Source: Opacimonas sp014872805 (GTDB lineage: Bacteria; Pseudomonadota; Gammaproteobacteria; Enterobacterales; Alteromonadaceae). From it: a stretch of 64,000 nucleotides of DNA. Each line of letters starts with the position of its first letter. Within the stretch, counting starts at the first letter, position 1. The notes under the pieces were generated by a model, which had not been told where the DNA came from, made no database searches, and saw nothing but the letters and a program-made list of their open reading frames with translations. This document shows, one piece after another, positions 9,022 through 17,896 of this stretch. Where the stretch lies: the NCBI GenBank assembly GCA_014872805.1, contig WKFN01000012.1, positions 186,001 to 250,000 of the forward strand. Reading direction: 5' to 3'. The translations under genes were made by a program, and so were the position numbers.

Positions 9022-10038
9022 TTATAGATAATCTTTAATCAAGACTTCGGCAATTTGCACACTGTTAGTTGCGGCGCCTTTGCGGATGTTATCGGATACT
9101 ACCCATAAGTTGATCCCGTTGGGATGTGAAATGTCGTTACGGATTCGTCCAACATGCGTCAGATCATTGCCACTGGCCGAGCATACTTGGGTCGGAAACT
9201 CATCACGCTCAGTGTATAGTTTGACGCCAGGCGCTTGCGCGAGTAATTGTTTTACGTCTTCCGCATCAATCGGTTGGCGAGTCTCAATATGAATGGCTTC
9301 AGCATGACCATAAAACACGGGTACACGTACAGCTGTAGGATTGACCAAAATACTCTCATCACCAAAAATCTTACGTGTTTCCCAGACCATTTTCATTTCT
9401 TCTTTGGTGTAATCATTATCCATGAATACATCAATTTGTGGGATCACGTTAAATGCGATTTGACGTGAAAAACCTTCGGTGTTCACTTCTTTTGCATTAA
9501 GTAACGCTGCAGTTTGACCCGCAAGGCCTTCCATTGCTTCTTTACCTGCACCAGAGACAGACTGATACGTGCAAACATTGATGCGCTCAATGCCTACCGC
9601 ATCATGAATGGGTTTTAGCGCGACTAACATCTGAATGGTTGAGCAATTTGGATTTGCAATGATATTGCGATTGCGGAAATTTGCTAACGCATCAGCATTA
9701 ACTTCTGGCACCACCAATGGGATATCCGCTTCGTAACGGAAATGCGAAGTATTGTCGATGACCACACAACCGGCTTCCGCAGCAATGGGTGCAAATTTTT
9801 CAGAAACACTACCACCCGCAGAGAAAAAGCCCAGTTGAACTTGAGTCCAATCAAATTCATCTGCATTCAATACGGTAATCTCTTCACCTTTAAAATTAAC
9901 CGTACCGCCAGCAGAACGTGCTGAAGCAAGGGGAAATAGTTGGTTAATCGGAAAATTGCGCTCGGCAAGAATATCCATCATGGTCTGGCCAACAAGGCCT
10001 GTCGCACCTAATACTGCGACATTATAAGATTGTGACAT
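9022..10038 (-). CDS. asd: Aspartate-semialdehyde dehydrogenase
   Basis: 338 residues. Reduces aspartyl phosphate to aspartate semialdehyde, the branch point to lysine, diaminopimelate, threonine and methionine. The N-terminal GATGLVG binds NADP; the active-site cysteine is Cys132 in NPNCSTIQ, and GHAEAIHIE carries the catalytic His region. This is the Vibrio/Pseudomonas-type enzyme rather than the longer E. coli form. Ends at the terminator 8980-9003 and begins 21 bp after pdxB. Confidence 0.95.
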   Translation of the reverse strand: MSQSYNVAVLGATGLVGQTMMDILAERNFPINQLFPLASARSAGGTVNFKGEEITVLNADEFDWTQVQLGFFSAGGSVSEKFAPIAAEAGCVVIDNTSHFRYEADIPLVVPEVNADALANFRNRNIIANPNCSTIQMLVALKPIHDAVGIERINVCTYQSVSGAGKEAMEGLAGQTAALLNAKEVNTEGFSRQIAFNVIPQIDVFMDNDYTKEEMKMVWETRKIFGDESILVNPTAVRVPVFYGHAEAIHIETRQPIDAEDVKQLLAQAPGVKLYTERDEFPTQVCSASGNDLTHVGRIRNDISHPNGINLWVVSDNIRKGAATNSVQIAEVLIKDYL

Positions 10039-10059
10039 AACGATTAAAAATCCTGTAAT

Positions 10060-11241
10060 TTATAACACGAGTGTTGCTTGAAAACCTAAGTTGCTCAATA
10101 GGGTTTGCGTGTTGGTATGGCTACATGAAATCTTCAACGTAGCAAATTCACGTCTTGTTATGGTATTTGGATTGTATTGTGCATTGCGATATTGTTTTCG
10201 CAACTGTGCAAACCGGTTAGATTGTGCCATGTTCTGGACAAATTCGCTATGATCAATTGTTATATCATAGATGCTCTCTACCAAGGTCTTAACCATCCCC
10301 ACAGATAGCGTTTTATCGTGACAAAATACCTGTTTGTCATCGTTAGGCAAATAATTATTCATATTCACTGAACACGTCGCACCAACTTGCTCACACAGCC
10401 ATTCAAATAACATAAAGGTCCCGCGCGCCTTGCCTTCAAGACTGTGGCCAGCAATATGAGGGGTGGCAATTTCACAATATGGAATGAGTTCTGACAAGAT
10501 ATCAGGCTCGTTTTCCCACACATCCAATACCAACATTGGACCATCACCTTGCCGTTTTAAAGTTAATAACGCTTGGTTATTAATAATTTCACCGCGCCCA
10601 GCGTTGATTAATAGTTGTTCAGTTTGTAATGCAGCTAAGACTTGTTCATTCAAAATATGAAAACTGGGAAACTCGCCGTCTTTGACCAAAGGGGCGTGAC
10701 AACAAATCACATCGCATTGCAAAACCTCCTCAAGTTGATCCAACTTCGAATTGCCTTCAGCTTTTGCACGAGGCGGATCCGATAACACCACCTCACACCC
10801 CAAACTGGCGAATTTATGAGCGACTCTTCGTCCAACTTGCCCAACGCCAATGACGCCCACAGAGATGGTTTCGAATACATCAATGGTATCGTTTACAGCG
10901 ATTTTTTGCTGTTTACACAAACCGTGCAATGCTGCTGCCAGCGCATATTCGGCGACGGACTCAGCGTTGCATCCCGCGGCACTGGTATGGTTAATATTCC
11001 GTGCGTTGAGCGCTGCAAAGTTCATGTGGTTGGTACCGGCTGTTGCCGTTGCGACAAATCGACAATGTGGGCTAAGGTTCAAAAGCGCGTCATCTACTTT
11101 TGTCGTTGAGCGGATCATCAATGCCTCCACACTTGCAAAATCTGCAGCATGAATATTTTGATGGTTAAACGAGCGTGCCTCTCCTAAGAGCGGGAACAAC
11201 TCTGCTGCATAGGGCATGTTGTCATCGAACAAAATACGCAT
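10060..11241 (-). CDS. pdxB: Erythronate-4-phosphate dehydrogenase
   Basis: 393 residues, a D-2-hydroxyacid dehydrogenase of pyridoxal phosphate synthesis that oxidises 4-phosphoerythronate. The start MRILFDDNMPYA, the substrate-loop segment RSTTKV, the NAD fold GVGQVGRRVA, GRGEIINN and TPHIAGHSLEGK are all family features, and the extra C-terminal dimerisation domain accounts for the length. It lies 9 bp after the hydrolase gene and 21 bp before asd. Confidence 0.93.
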   Translation of the reverse strand: MRILFDDNMPYAAELFPLLGEARSFNHQNIHAADFASVEALMIRSTTKVDDALLNLSPHCRFVATATAGTNHMNFAALNARNINHTSAAGCNAESVAEYALAAALHGLCKQQKIAVNDTIDVFETISVGVIGVGQVGRRVAHKFASLGCEVVLSDPPRAKAEGNSKLDQLEEVLQCDVICCHAPLVKDGEFPSFHILNEQVLAALQTEQLLINAGRGEIINNQALLTLKRQGDGPMLVLDVWENEPDILSELIPYCEIATPHIAGHSLEGKARGTFMLFEWLCEQVGATCSVNMNNYLPNDDKQVFCHDKTLSVGMVKTLVESIYDITIDHSEFVQNMAQSNRFAQLRKQYRNAQYNPNTITRREFATLKISCSHTNTQTLLSNLGFQATLVL

Positions 11242-11250
11242 ATTTAGAAC

Positions 11251-12123
11251 TTATAAACGCCAAATTTCTTTTAATGCTGAGTATACCGCTTTTGCGTCTT
11301 CAAGTTGAGGATAATGACCGACATTTAGCGATTTTGTGTCAGCTTCTGGGCAACACGCTGCGAATGCTTCAAGCATGTGTTTCCCAGAAATGGGGTCGTG
11401 CACTCCGTTGATGAACGCCAATTTTTGTTGCTGTAATAGCATCGTTTCACGCCATTTTGTCGCATACACTGCTCTTTCATCAAGGTATTGCAAAAGTGCG
11501 GGGATCACTTTGGTACCACCATTCACCTTTAATAATTCCCATAGGACGTCGATGAGCTGTGCTGAGGGTGGTGTGTGGGGAGCAAAAATTTTGGTGAAAC
11601 TCTGATGCAAAGAACGCTTTGACAGCAATGGGACAATCATAGGTCCCAGTATTGATTTCAACAAACGCTGCATGAGTAAGGGGCGATGTTGATCGGCAAA
11701 TAACCCACCATTCAAAAACGCACATTGCTGAATATTAAAATCATACTGATCATGACGGCACAACAATTCTTGCGCAACAGAGACACCATAATCATGTGCC
11801 AAAAGCCAGCATTGTGTAATACCTTCTAAACGAAGATACTCTTGGGCAATATCGGCTTGTTCAACTAGGGTATATCGATGACCATAGGGCTTTTGCGACA
11901 ATCCAAAACCCAAAAAATCAAATGCATGACAACGAAAATGTTGCGCTAAATCTGGCCATAACAAATGCCAATCATAGCTAGCACTAGGAAATCCGTGTAA
12001 CAGCAGCAGATGTGGTTTATCTTTTGCCTTTTCACTGAGCTCATCCCGCCAGTAGGCAATTTTGAGCCCCTTGATAGTGCGATAATGAGCCGTGTCTCGA
12101 TACTGCGTGAGTGTGCTAAACAC
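11251..12123 (-). CDS. MEST-like alpha/beta hydrolase with Asp nucleophile
   Basis: 290 residues. The oxyanion region HGFPSASYDW is at residues 43-52. The nucleophile elbow reads LAHDYGVSVAQELL, so Asp111 replaces the usual Ser, as in epoxide hydrolases and haloalkane dehalogenases. The segments LNGGLFADQHRPLLMQRLLK, LLQYLDERAVYATKW and GHYPQLEDA (His270) resemble, from memory, vertebrate MEST/PEG1. Substrate unknown. It abuts the upstream aldolase gene with no spacer and runs into pdxB 9 bp later, so it is co-transcribed with both. The subfamily call is recognition, not a search result. Confidence 0.8.
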   Translation of the reverse strand: MFSTLTQYRDTAHYRTIKGLKIAYWRDELSEKAKDKPHLLLLHGFPSASYDWHLLWPDLAQHFRCHAFDFLGFGLSQKPYGHRYTLVEQADIAQEYLRLEGITQCWLLAHDYGVSVAQELLCRHDQYDFNIQQCAFLNGGLFADQHRPLLMQRLLKSILGPMIVPLLSKRSLHQSFTKIFAPHTPPSAQLIDVLWELLKVNGGTKVIPALLQYLDERAVYATKWRETMLLQQQKLAFINGVHDPISGKHMLEAFAACCPEADTKSLNVGHYPQLEDAKAVYSALKEIWRL

Positions 12124-12879
12124 TTAGCTGCGAAACCCTGGATAGTTACGGTCGAGTTTTCGCAAAATCCCTGGCCATGCTAAGGCGCCCCCCATTGCAT
12201 TTGTGACTTGCTCAACTTGCGCTTTGATCCCTGCCAAAATCGGGTCAGGAATACTGACTAAGGGCTTGCCAGTCGCTTGCGCCATGAGTTGTACTTCACA
12301 TGCTCGTTGCATCGCGTACATGCCCAAAAACGCATTGGGTATAGTATTGCCTACCGTGAGTAAACCGTGATTGCGCAATATCATAAAATTGGTGTTTCCC
12401 AAATCCGCCACTAAACGCACTTTTTCATCAGGATTCAGCGCAATCCCTTCATAGTCGTGATAGCTTAAATTACTCAACGGAAACAACGCGGTTTGCGAGT
12501 ATGGTTGTAACCCTTCTTCAAGTACCGATACCGCCACTCCAGCATTGGTATGCAAATGCAATACACATTGTGCATCCTCGCGTGCCTCATGTACTGCTGA
12601 GTGAATGGTAAATCCCGCTGGATTCACATCAAACTCACTGTCCATCACTTTTTTGCCATGCAAGTCTACTTTGACTAAAGAGGAAGCGGTAATCTCTTCA
12701 AACATCATGCCGTAGGGATTCACCAAAAAATGATGTTCAGGTCCAGGCACACGTGCTGAGATATGCGTAAAAATCAAATCGTCCCAGCCATAATGAGCAA
12801 CAATACGATAACATGCAGCCAAATCGACCCGGGTTTGCCATTCGGCTTCTGATACACGTTGTTGAACTGTCTGTGTCAT
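12124..12879 (-). CDS. Class II aldolase/adducin family protein
   Basis: 251 residues. The zinc-binding His pair is visible in LHLHTNAGVAVS and a further His in LRNHGLLTVG; FTHISARVPG near the N terminus is typical. The family includes fuculose and ribulose phosphate aldolases/epimerases and eukaryotic adducin; the bacterial adducin-like branch has no settled substrate. The stop codon touches the ATG of the MEST-like hydrolase, implying a shared transcript. Confidence 0.85.
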   Translation of the reverse strand: MTQTVQQRVSEAEWQTRVDLAACYRIVAHYGWDDLIFTHISARVPGPEHHFLVNPYGMMFEEITASSLVKVDLHGKKVMDSEFDVNPAGFTIHSAVHEAREDAQCVLHLHTNAGVAVSVLEEGLQPYSQTALFPLSNLSYHDYEGIALNPDEKVRLVADLGNTNFMILRNHGLLTVGNTIPNAFLGMYAMQRACEVQLMAQATGKPLVSIPDPILAGIKAQVEQVTNAMGGALAWPGILRKLDRNYPGFRS

Positions 12880-12964
12880 AGGGATAATCCTTTTTTGTAC
12901 TTTTTAAAACAAATTAGCACATGTAATCAAAATGTAAATACACTTTTTTAAATGAATCTCTCTG

Positions 12965-12994
12965 ACACAAAAAAGCCCGCAATCTTGGCGGGCT
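12965..12994 (-). terminator. Intrinsic terminator after fabB
   Basis: Stem AGCCCGC / GCGGGCT (12974-12980 with 12988-12994), 7-nt loop, followed on the minus strand by six T. It lies 22 bp after the fabB stop and ends the fabB transcript ahead of the aldolase operon. Confidence 0.85.
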
Positions 12995-13015
12995 CTTGAC
13001 TGAATGGTAGCGATA

Positions 13016-14230
13016 TTACGCTTCGTAACGCTTAAACACCAAGGTGGCATTAGTGCCACCGAAACCGAAACTATTCGACATCACGGTGTTGAGACGTTGC
13101 TCACGCGTTTGCAACACAATATCCAATCCCTTTGCTGCTTCATCAAGGTTCTCTATATTGATGGAAGGCGCAATGAAGTCATGCTCAAGCATCAATAAGC
13201 TATAAATCGCCTCATGCACGCCTGCAGCACCAAGACTATGCCCTGTCATGGCTTTGGTTGCACTAATTGCAGGAGAGTTATCGCCAAAGACTTCTTGAAT
13301 GGCTTTGAGCTCTTGCACGTCACCCACTGGGGTTGAGGTACCGTGCGTATTTAGATACTCAACAGGGCTATCAAGGTCTTGCATCGCCATTTGCATACAA
13401 CGAATGGCGCCTTCACCCGATGGCGCTACCATGTCATAGCCATCCGATGTCGCACCGTAGCCAACGATCTCAGCGTAGATATGTGCTCCTCGAGCCAATG
13501 CGTGCTCTAATTCTTCGACGACGACCATACCGCCGCCACCAGAGCTGACAAAACCGTCGCGGTCTGCATCGTATGTACGAGAGGCCTTCTCTGGCGAATC
13601 GTTGTAAGAAGATGATAACGCTCCCATTGCATCAAACTGACCGGATAGCGCCCAATGCAATTCTTCACCACCGCCGGCAAATACCACATCTTGCTTATTC
13701 AGCTGGATCATTTCTAAGGCATTGCCTATACAGTGAGCCGAGGTCGCACACGCTGAAGAAATAGAATAGTTTACGCCTTTGATCTTGAACGGCGTTGCTA
13801 AGCACGCTGAGACCGTAGACCCCATACAACGGGTTACCATATAAGGACCAACACGACGGACACCGCGTTCACGTAACACATCTGCTGAATCCACTTGGTT
13901 TTGTGAAGAGGCGCCACCTGAGCCTGCAATGATACCTGTGCGCAAGTTGGATACTTGCTCTTCACTCAGACCTGAATCTTTGACCGCTTGCTCCATTGCA
14001 AGATAAGCATAAGCGGCAGCATCACCCATAAAGCGCATTTGTTTGCGATCAATGTGATCTTTTAATTCGAGGTCCACTTTGCCCCAGACCTGACTGCGCA
14101 AACCTTTTTCTGCGAATTGTTCAGAAAAAGAAATGCCTGACTTGCCAGCTTTCAACGATGCAAGAACTTCGTCTGCATTATTACCAATACTGGAGACGAT
14201 CCCCAATCCAGTGATAACTGCTCTTCTCAT
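13016..14230 (-). CDS. fabB: Beta-ketoacyl-ACP synthase I
   Basis: 404 residues. Condensing enzyme of type II fatty acid synthesis, needed for unsaturated chain elongation. The active-site cysteine is Cys161 in SISSACATSAHC; the two catalytic His lie in NTHGTSTPVGD and ATKAMTGHSLGAAG, and the C terminus has NSFGFGGTNATLVF. The Cys-His-His set and length fit FabB rather than FabF. A FadR-like operator sits about 37 bp ahead of the presumed transcription start, where FadR activates fabB in E. coli. Ends at its own terminator. Confidence 0.95.
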   Translation of the reverse strand: MRRAVITGLGIVSSIGNNADEVLASLKAGKSGISFSEQFAEKGLRSQVWGKVDLELKDHIDRKQMRFMGDAAAYAYLAMEQAVKDSGLSEEQVSNLRTGIIAGSGGASSQNQVDSADVLRERGVRRVGPYMVTRCMGSTVSACLATPFKIKGVNYSISSACATSAHCIGNALEMIQLNKQDVVFAGGGEELHWALSGQFDAMGALSSSYNDSPEKASRTYDADRDGFVSSGGGGMVVVEELEHALARGAHIYAEIVGYGATSDGYDMVAPSGEGAIRCMQMAMQDLDSPVEYLNTHGTSTPVGDVQELKAIQEVFGDNSPAISATKAMTGHSLGAAGVHEAIYSLLMLEHDFIAPSINIENLDEAAKGLDIVLQTREQRLNTVMSNSFGFGGTNATLVFKRYEA

Positions 14231-14291
14231 GACTTACCTTATCAATTATAAATATAAATTACCGTGCACAGTGTACGTGAAAAAAATGTAA

Positions 14292-14308
14292 AACTGGTCT
14301 GCTTTTTT
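14292..14308 (-). promoter_or_regulatory. Candidate FadR operator upstream of fabB
   Basis: AACTGGTCTGCTTTTTT, read on the plus strand, matches the E. coli FadR consensus ANCTGGTCNGAYNTGTT except at two positions. A weak minus-strand promoter element TACACT at 14270-14275 puts the start of transcription near 14263, so the operator centre is near -37. FadR activates fabA and fabB from about -40 in E. coli. The match is by eye and the T-rich half is weak. Confidence 0.45.
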
Positions 14309-14396
14309 GGTTCACAAAAAAAGCAAAGCCACTGACATCATAGCAAATTCATCTTACAATGCCATATATCAGCAAATCCAACGCCTCTAATCAACT

Positions 14397-16388
14397 ATGC
14401 CCATTGAACATGCCAAAGTCAGTTTTAAACCAAACGGTACGCCTGTTGCAGATGCTTTTGATGATGTCTACTTCAACGACGGTGACGGCTTAAGGGAAAC
14501 AGATTATGTGTTTATTAAGCACAATCAACTCCCGCAAAGATGGCAAGAACACACGCAATTTATCTTTGTGATTGCTGAAACAGGTTTTGGTTCTGGTTTA
14601 AATTGCTTAAGGGCTATGCAACATTTTGCTGAGTTTAGAAACAATCATCCAGATTCGCCATGCCGTCATCTACATCTGATCAGTACTGAAAAATATCCTC
14701 TTCAACTCGCTGATTTGCAAACAGCGTTAACTCAGTATCCAAGCTTAGAGAGTGTGGCTCAGCAATTGATCGCACAATATCCAGCAGCGATTGAAGGATG
14801 TCATCGCTTAGAATTTGTTCTGGATACTGCACGCATTAGTTTGGATCTGTGGTTCGGTGATATTTTGACCACCTTACCGTCTATGCCTATGGAAACCGAT
14901 GGCCTTGTAGATGCATGGTTTTTAGATGGGTTTGCTCCCAGTAAAAATCCCGACATGTGGCAACCAACGCTGTTTCAAGCCATGGCTCGATTGTCTAGAC
15001 GCAATGCGACGGTGGCGACATTTACCGCCTCAGGCATTGTCAAACGCGGCTTGATGGATGCCGGATTTACTATCAAAAAAGTCAAAGGCTTCGGCCGCAA
15101 ACGCGACATGCTGACCGCGACTTTAGATAAGAAACCAGAGCAAACCACCACCAACCGAGCCCCCTATTATGCCCGCCTACCCAGCCCAACAAAGCCACAC
15201 ATAATTCGCATCATTGGTGGCGGAATCGCCTCTGGCACATTAGCGTTACAAGCCGTTAGAATGGGCTTATCTGTCGAAGTATATTGTCGTGATGATGAGC
15301 TCGCACAAGGTGCCTCGGGAAATCACAGTGGGGGACTGTACCCTCAGTTGACCAGTGATATTTCCATCGCTAGCCTGATTCAGGCGCATTGTTTTGGCTA
15401 TGCCATGCGCTTTTACAATACTTTACATACAACACAAGATTTTGGTTATGAGCAGTGTGGGGTACTTTTATTGGCCCATTCTGACGCGGTGAAACAGAGA
15501 CAATTACAACTTCAACAAAAAGGGCTTTGGCCATCTGAACTGGTCAAGGGGGTTGATGCAACGCTCGCATCAGAACTCGCTGGAGTGAGCATTAACCATG
15601 ATGGTTTGTTTATCCCACAAGGCGGTTGGGTTGACCCGCCAAGCTTAGTGAATGCGCTTATTGAGCAAGCCAAACGAGAAGGTGAGTGCGCGGTTCAGAC
15701 GCAAACCCATATCGATAATGACACACTTCAAGCCTGGCAAGCAGAAGAAATACCTCTGGTTCTTGCAATGGGACATCACAGTCCTCAACTACAGGAATTA
15801 TCCCCTCTTCCCTATCGTTTGGTAAAAGGCCAAATCGAACATGTACGGGCCAACGACTCCTCTCTGGCACTAGGAACGGTTATCTGTCATAAAGGGTATT
15901 TTACCCCTGCTTATAAGGGGTACCATGCGCTCGGTTCGACCTATGACAAAACCAATATTGATTTAGATTACAATAAAGAAGATTCCCGAAAAAACTGGCA
16001 GACACATGATAAAGCCATGGCTGGACACACTTGGTATGATACGTTGTGCCGAGACTCACATGGTCGAGCTGCAGTTCGCTGTAGTACACCCGACCATCAG
16101 CCACTACTCGGCGCATTGCCTGACATTCATCAGCAAAGAGATTTATATCAAGATTTGTATAAAGCGTTGCCCTTACCGCATTACGGGATTCCAGCGAACC
16201 ATAATAATCTTTACGTGTTTACTGGGCTGGGCTCGAGGGGACTGACGACAGCGCCTCTATTAAGTGCAGTGTTACTGGCACATATTATTGGTGGGCCATT
16301 ACCTATGTCGCAAACGCTGCTTGATGCCTTGCAACCGAATCGTTTCTTGATGCGCTCGCTGATCAGACAAGCGCAATACGATATTTAA
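14397..16388 (+). CDS. mnmC: Bifunctional tRNA mnm5U34 methyltransferase/oxidoreductase
   Basis: 663 residues. Completes the mnm5s2U modification at wobble position 34. The N-terminal domain carries the AdoMet motif ETGFGSGLNCL (about residues 62-72) and VDAWFLDGFAPSKNPDMW. The FAD domain begins with IIGGGIASGTLA near residue 273 and removes the carboxymethyl group from cmnm5U; YPQLTSD and FTGLGSRGLTTAPL are typical. Divergent from fabB, as in E. coli. Confidence 0.95.
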   Translation: MPIEHAKVSFKPNGTPVADAFDDVYFNDGDGLRETDYVFIKHNQLPQRWQEHTQFIFVIAETGFGSGLNCLRAMQHFAEFRNNHPDSPCRHLHLISTEKYPLQLADLQTALTQYPSLESVAQQLIAQYPAAIEGCHRLEFVLDTARISLDLWFGDILTTLPSMPMETDGLVDAWFLDGFAPSKNPDMWQPTLFQAMARLSRRNATVATFTASGIVKRGLMDAGFTIKKVKGFGRKRDMLTATLDKKPEQTTTNRAPYYARLPSPTKPHIIRIIGGGIASGTLALQAVRMGLSVEVYCRDDELAQGASGNHSGGLYPQLTSDISIASLIQAHCFGYAMRFYNTLHTTQDFGYEQCGVLLLAHSDAVKQRQLQLQQKGLWPSELVKGVDATLASELAGVSINHDGLFIPQGGWVDPPSLVNALIEQAKREGECAVQTQTHIDNDTLQAWQAEEIPLVLAMGHHSPQLQELSPLPYRLVKGQIEHVRANDSSLALGTVICHKGYFTPAYKGYHALGSTYDKTNIDLDYNKEDSRKNWQTHDKAMAGHTWYDTLCRDSHGRAAVRCSTPDHQPLLGALPDIHQQRDLYQDLYKALPLPHYGIPANHNNLYVFTGLGSRGLTTAPLLSAVLLAHIIGGPLPMSQTLLDALQPNRFLMRSLIRQAQYDI

Positions 16389-16473
16389 AATATTCAATCT
16401 TCTCACCTTACAATCTCGTGTTATCTTAATATCACGAGAGTTTGGCAACGTTTATACCAAATTGATAAACGTG

Positions 16474-16761
16474 TTACGTTTTTATCAAATTTTGCCACAG
16501 TGCTAACACACTCTCCTGTTCTTCCAGGTCGAGCTCACCATTGGCAAATGCTTTTGCCAAGCTTTGCTGCATTATCTGGTCCATCAATGAGACACTGGGT
16601 TCGGGTTGTGCCAAAGTGCGCACGATGACCAAATCAAAATGCCCGTGCAAATAACTAGCAAAAAACAACTCTTCATCGCTCACTAAATTCACTGCATCAA
16701 GCAATTGGGCTTCAATACTTTCTATTTTTTGTTCAACCGTATAAATTGCGTTAACTGGCAT
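16474..16761 (-). CDS. yfcL: YfcL family protein
   Basis: 95 residues, largely helical, no signal or membrane segment. The block SDEELFFASYLHGHFDLVI and the C-terminal ANGELDLEEQESVLALWQNL match E. coli YfcL, a conserved protein of unknown function. Its start overlaps the end of the kinase-like gene by 11 bp. Neighbours mnmC and epmC are shared with E. coli. Confidence 0.85.
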   Translation of the reverse strand: MPVNAIYTVEQKIESIEAQLLDAVNLVSDEELFFASYLHGHFDLVIVRTLAQPEPSVSLMDQIMQQSLAKAFANGELDLEEQESVLALWQNLIKT

Positions 16762-17896
16762 AATCGACTCCTAAGCGATAAAACACTTTGTCACGGTAAC
16801 CTGTAGTGATTTCAATCACACCGGATAACGCCTCATCCAAGGTAGGGTCACTCGTATCACAAACCAAAGGACGTTGATTGAGAGCGTGAAGTTTTTGTTT
16901 GGTGGCAACAATGATGATGTTCTCACGACCGATTGTACGAATAACTTGTGGACTTAACTGTTGGTTCCCGCGCCCAAAAACATGTCCTTGACCACCTATC
17001 AAAGTAATCACAAGCTTGGCTGGTGCGTCTTTCACTAACTCAAATAACTGTAATGCCGTCACATCTTGAGCGATGGTTTTGGAGTCTTTGACCACATCAA
17101 CACCTAGTAACGTATTGACAAAACCCAATTCATTCGCAATAAAGTCAACCGTAGAGCCCGATCCCATCACAAACAAGTGGTCAGGATAATCCTGCATGAT
17201 CTCGTCTACTTGTGCTGCTAAATCAGCAAGTACCAATTCGTCGGATTCTTTGCCGCCCATTTTGACCGCTTGCACATATTGGAGCGCTTCAGGGATCAGC
17301 ATTTCACCATAAAGTTTAGCAATGACACGACCTGAGCGAAACTGTTGCTCATCAATGTCTTTCACATCGCCATACATGGCAGATACTACCTCACCATTGA
17401 GCATCAACTGAATGACTTGACCCGCGGCTTTTGCCGAGATTGCAAAGACTCCGCTATGGATTTTGCAGCCGGTTGGAATGCCGAGTACTGGACAGCTATT
17501 ATCAAATACACTGCATACATTTCGGGCAGTACCGTCTCCGCCTGCAAACACTAATAAATCCACACCGACTTCCAGTATCGCCTGTACTGCTTGAATCGTA
17601 TCTTCAGCTTCAGTTTGCGGATGTTGCCCTTGGTATACGACCGTCACATCGTCGAGCAAAGTGCGTGCGACATTCTCCCCCAAATCCCCCGCAGCGGTTA
17701 CAATGGATAAAGCATCCAAGTTGTCCGTTATCTGGTCTAAGGCGGTTTGAGTTTTGGGCATAGCCAGTTGGGGGGCTCCAGCGGCAAGCGCTTTCTCACG
17801 GATCTCCGCACCATCACTCCCCTTGAAGGCAAGGGCGCCACCGATACCAGAGTAAGGATTGACAATTAAGCCAAGACGAAACTTGCGCTGTAACAT
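16751..17896 (-). CDS. ATP-NAD kinase-like (AcoX-type) protein
   Basis: 381 residues. GLIVNPYSGIGGALAFKGSDG at the N terminus (about residues 9-29) and the nucleotide motif FAGGDGTARNVCS are those of the ATP-NAD/AcoX kinase family, related to NAD kinases and diacylglycerol kinases. Typical NAD kinases are about 290 residues; this longer form includes a C-terminal GGQGHVFGRGNQQLSP motif and is of unproven substrate. It overlaps yfcL by 11 bp and epmC by 1 bp, so the three form one minus-strand operon. Confidence 0.85.
   Translation of the reverse strand: MLQRKFRLGLIVNPYSGIGGALAFKGSDGAEIREKALAAGAPQLAMPKTQTALDQITDNLDALSIVTAAGDLGENVARTLLDDVTVVYQGQHPQTEAEDTIQAVQAILEVGVDLLVFAGGDGTARNVCSVFDNSCPVLGIPTGCKIHSGVFAISAKAAGQVIQLMLNGEVVSAMYGDVKDIDEQQFRSGRVIAKLYGEMLIPEALQYVQAVKMGGKESDELVLADLAAQVDEIMQDYPDHLFVMGSGSTVDFIANELGFVNTLLGVDVVKDSKTIAQDVTALQLFELVKDAPAKLVITLIGGQGHVFGRGNQQLSPQVIRTIGRENIIIVATKQKLHALNQRPLVCDTSDPTLDEALSGVIEITTGYRDKVFYRLGVDYAS

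Noticed and set aside
16414..16439. Inverted repeat TCTCGTG / CACGAGA after mnmC
   Set aside because: Only 7 bp with a 12-nt loop and no T run; too weak for a terminator call.
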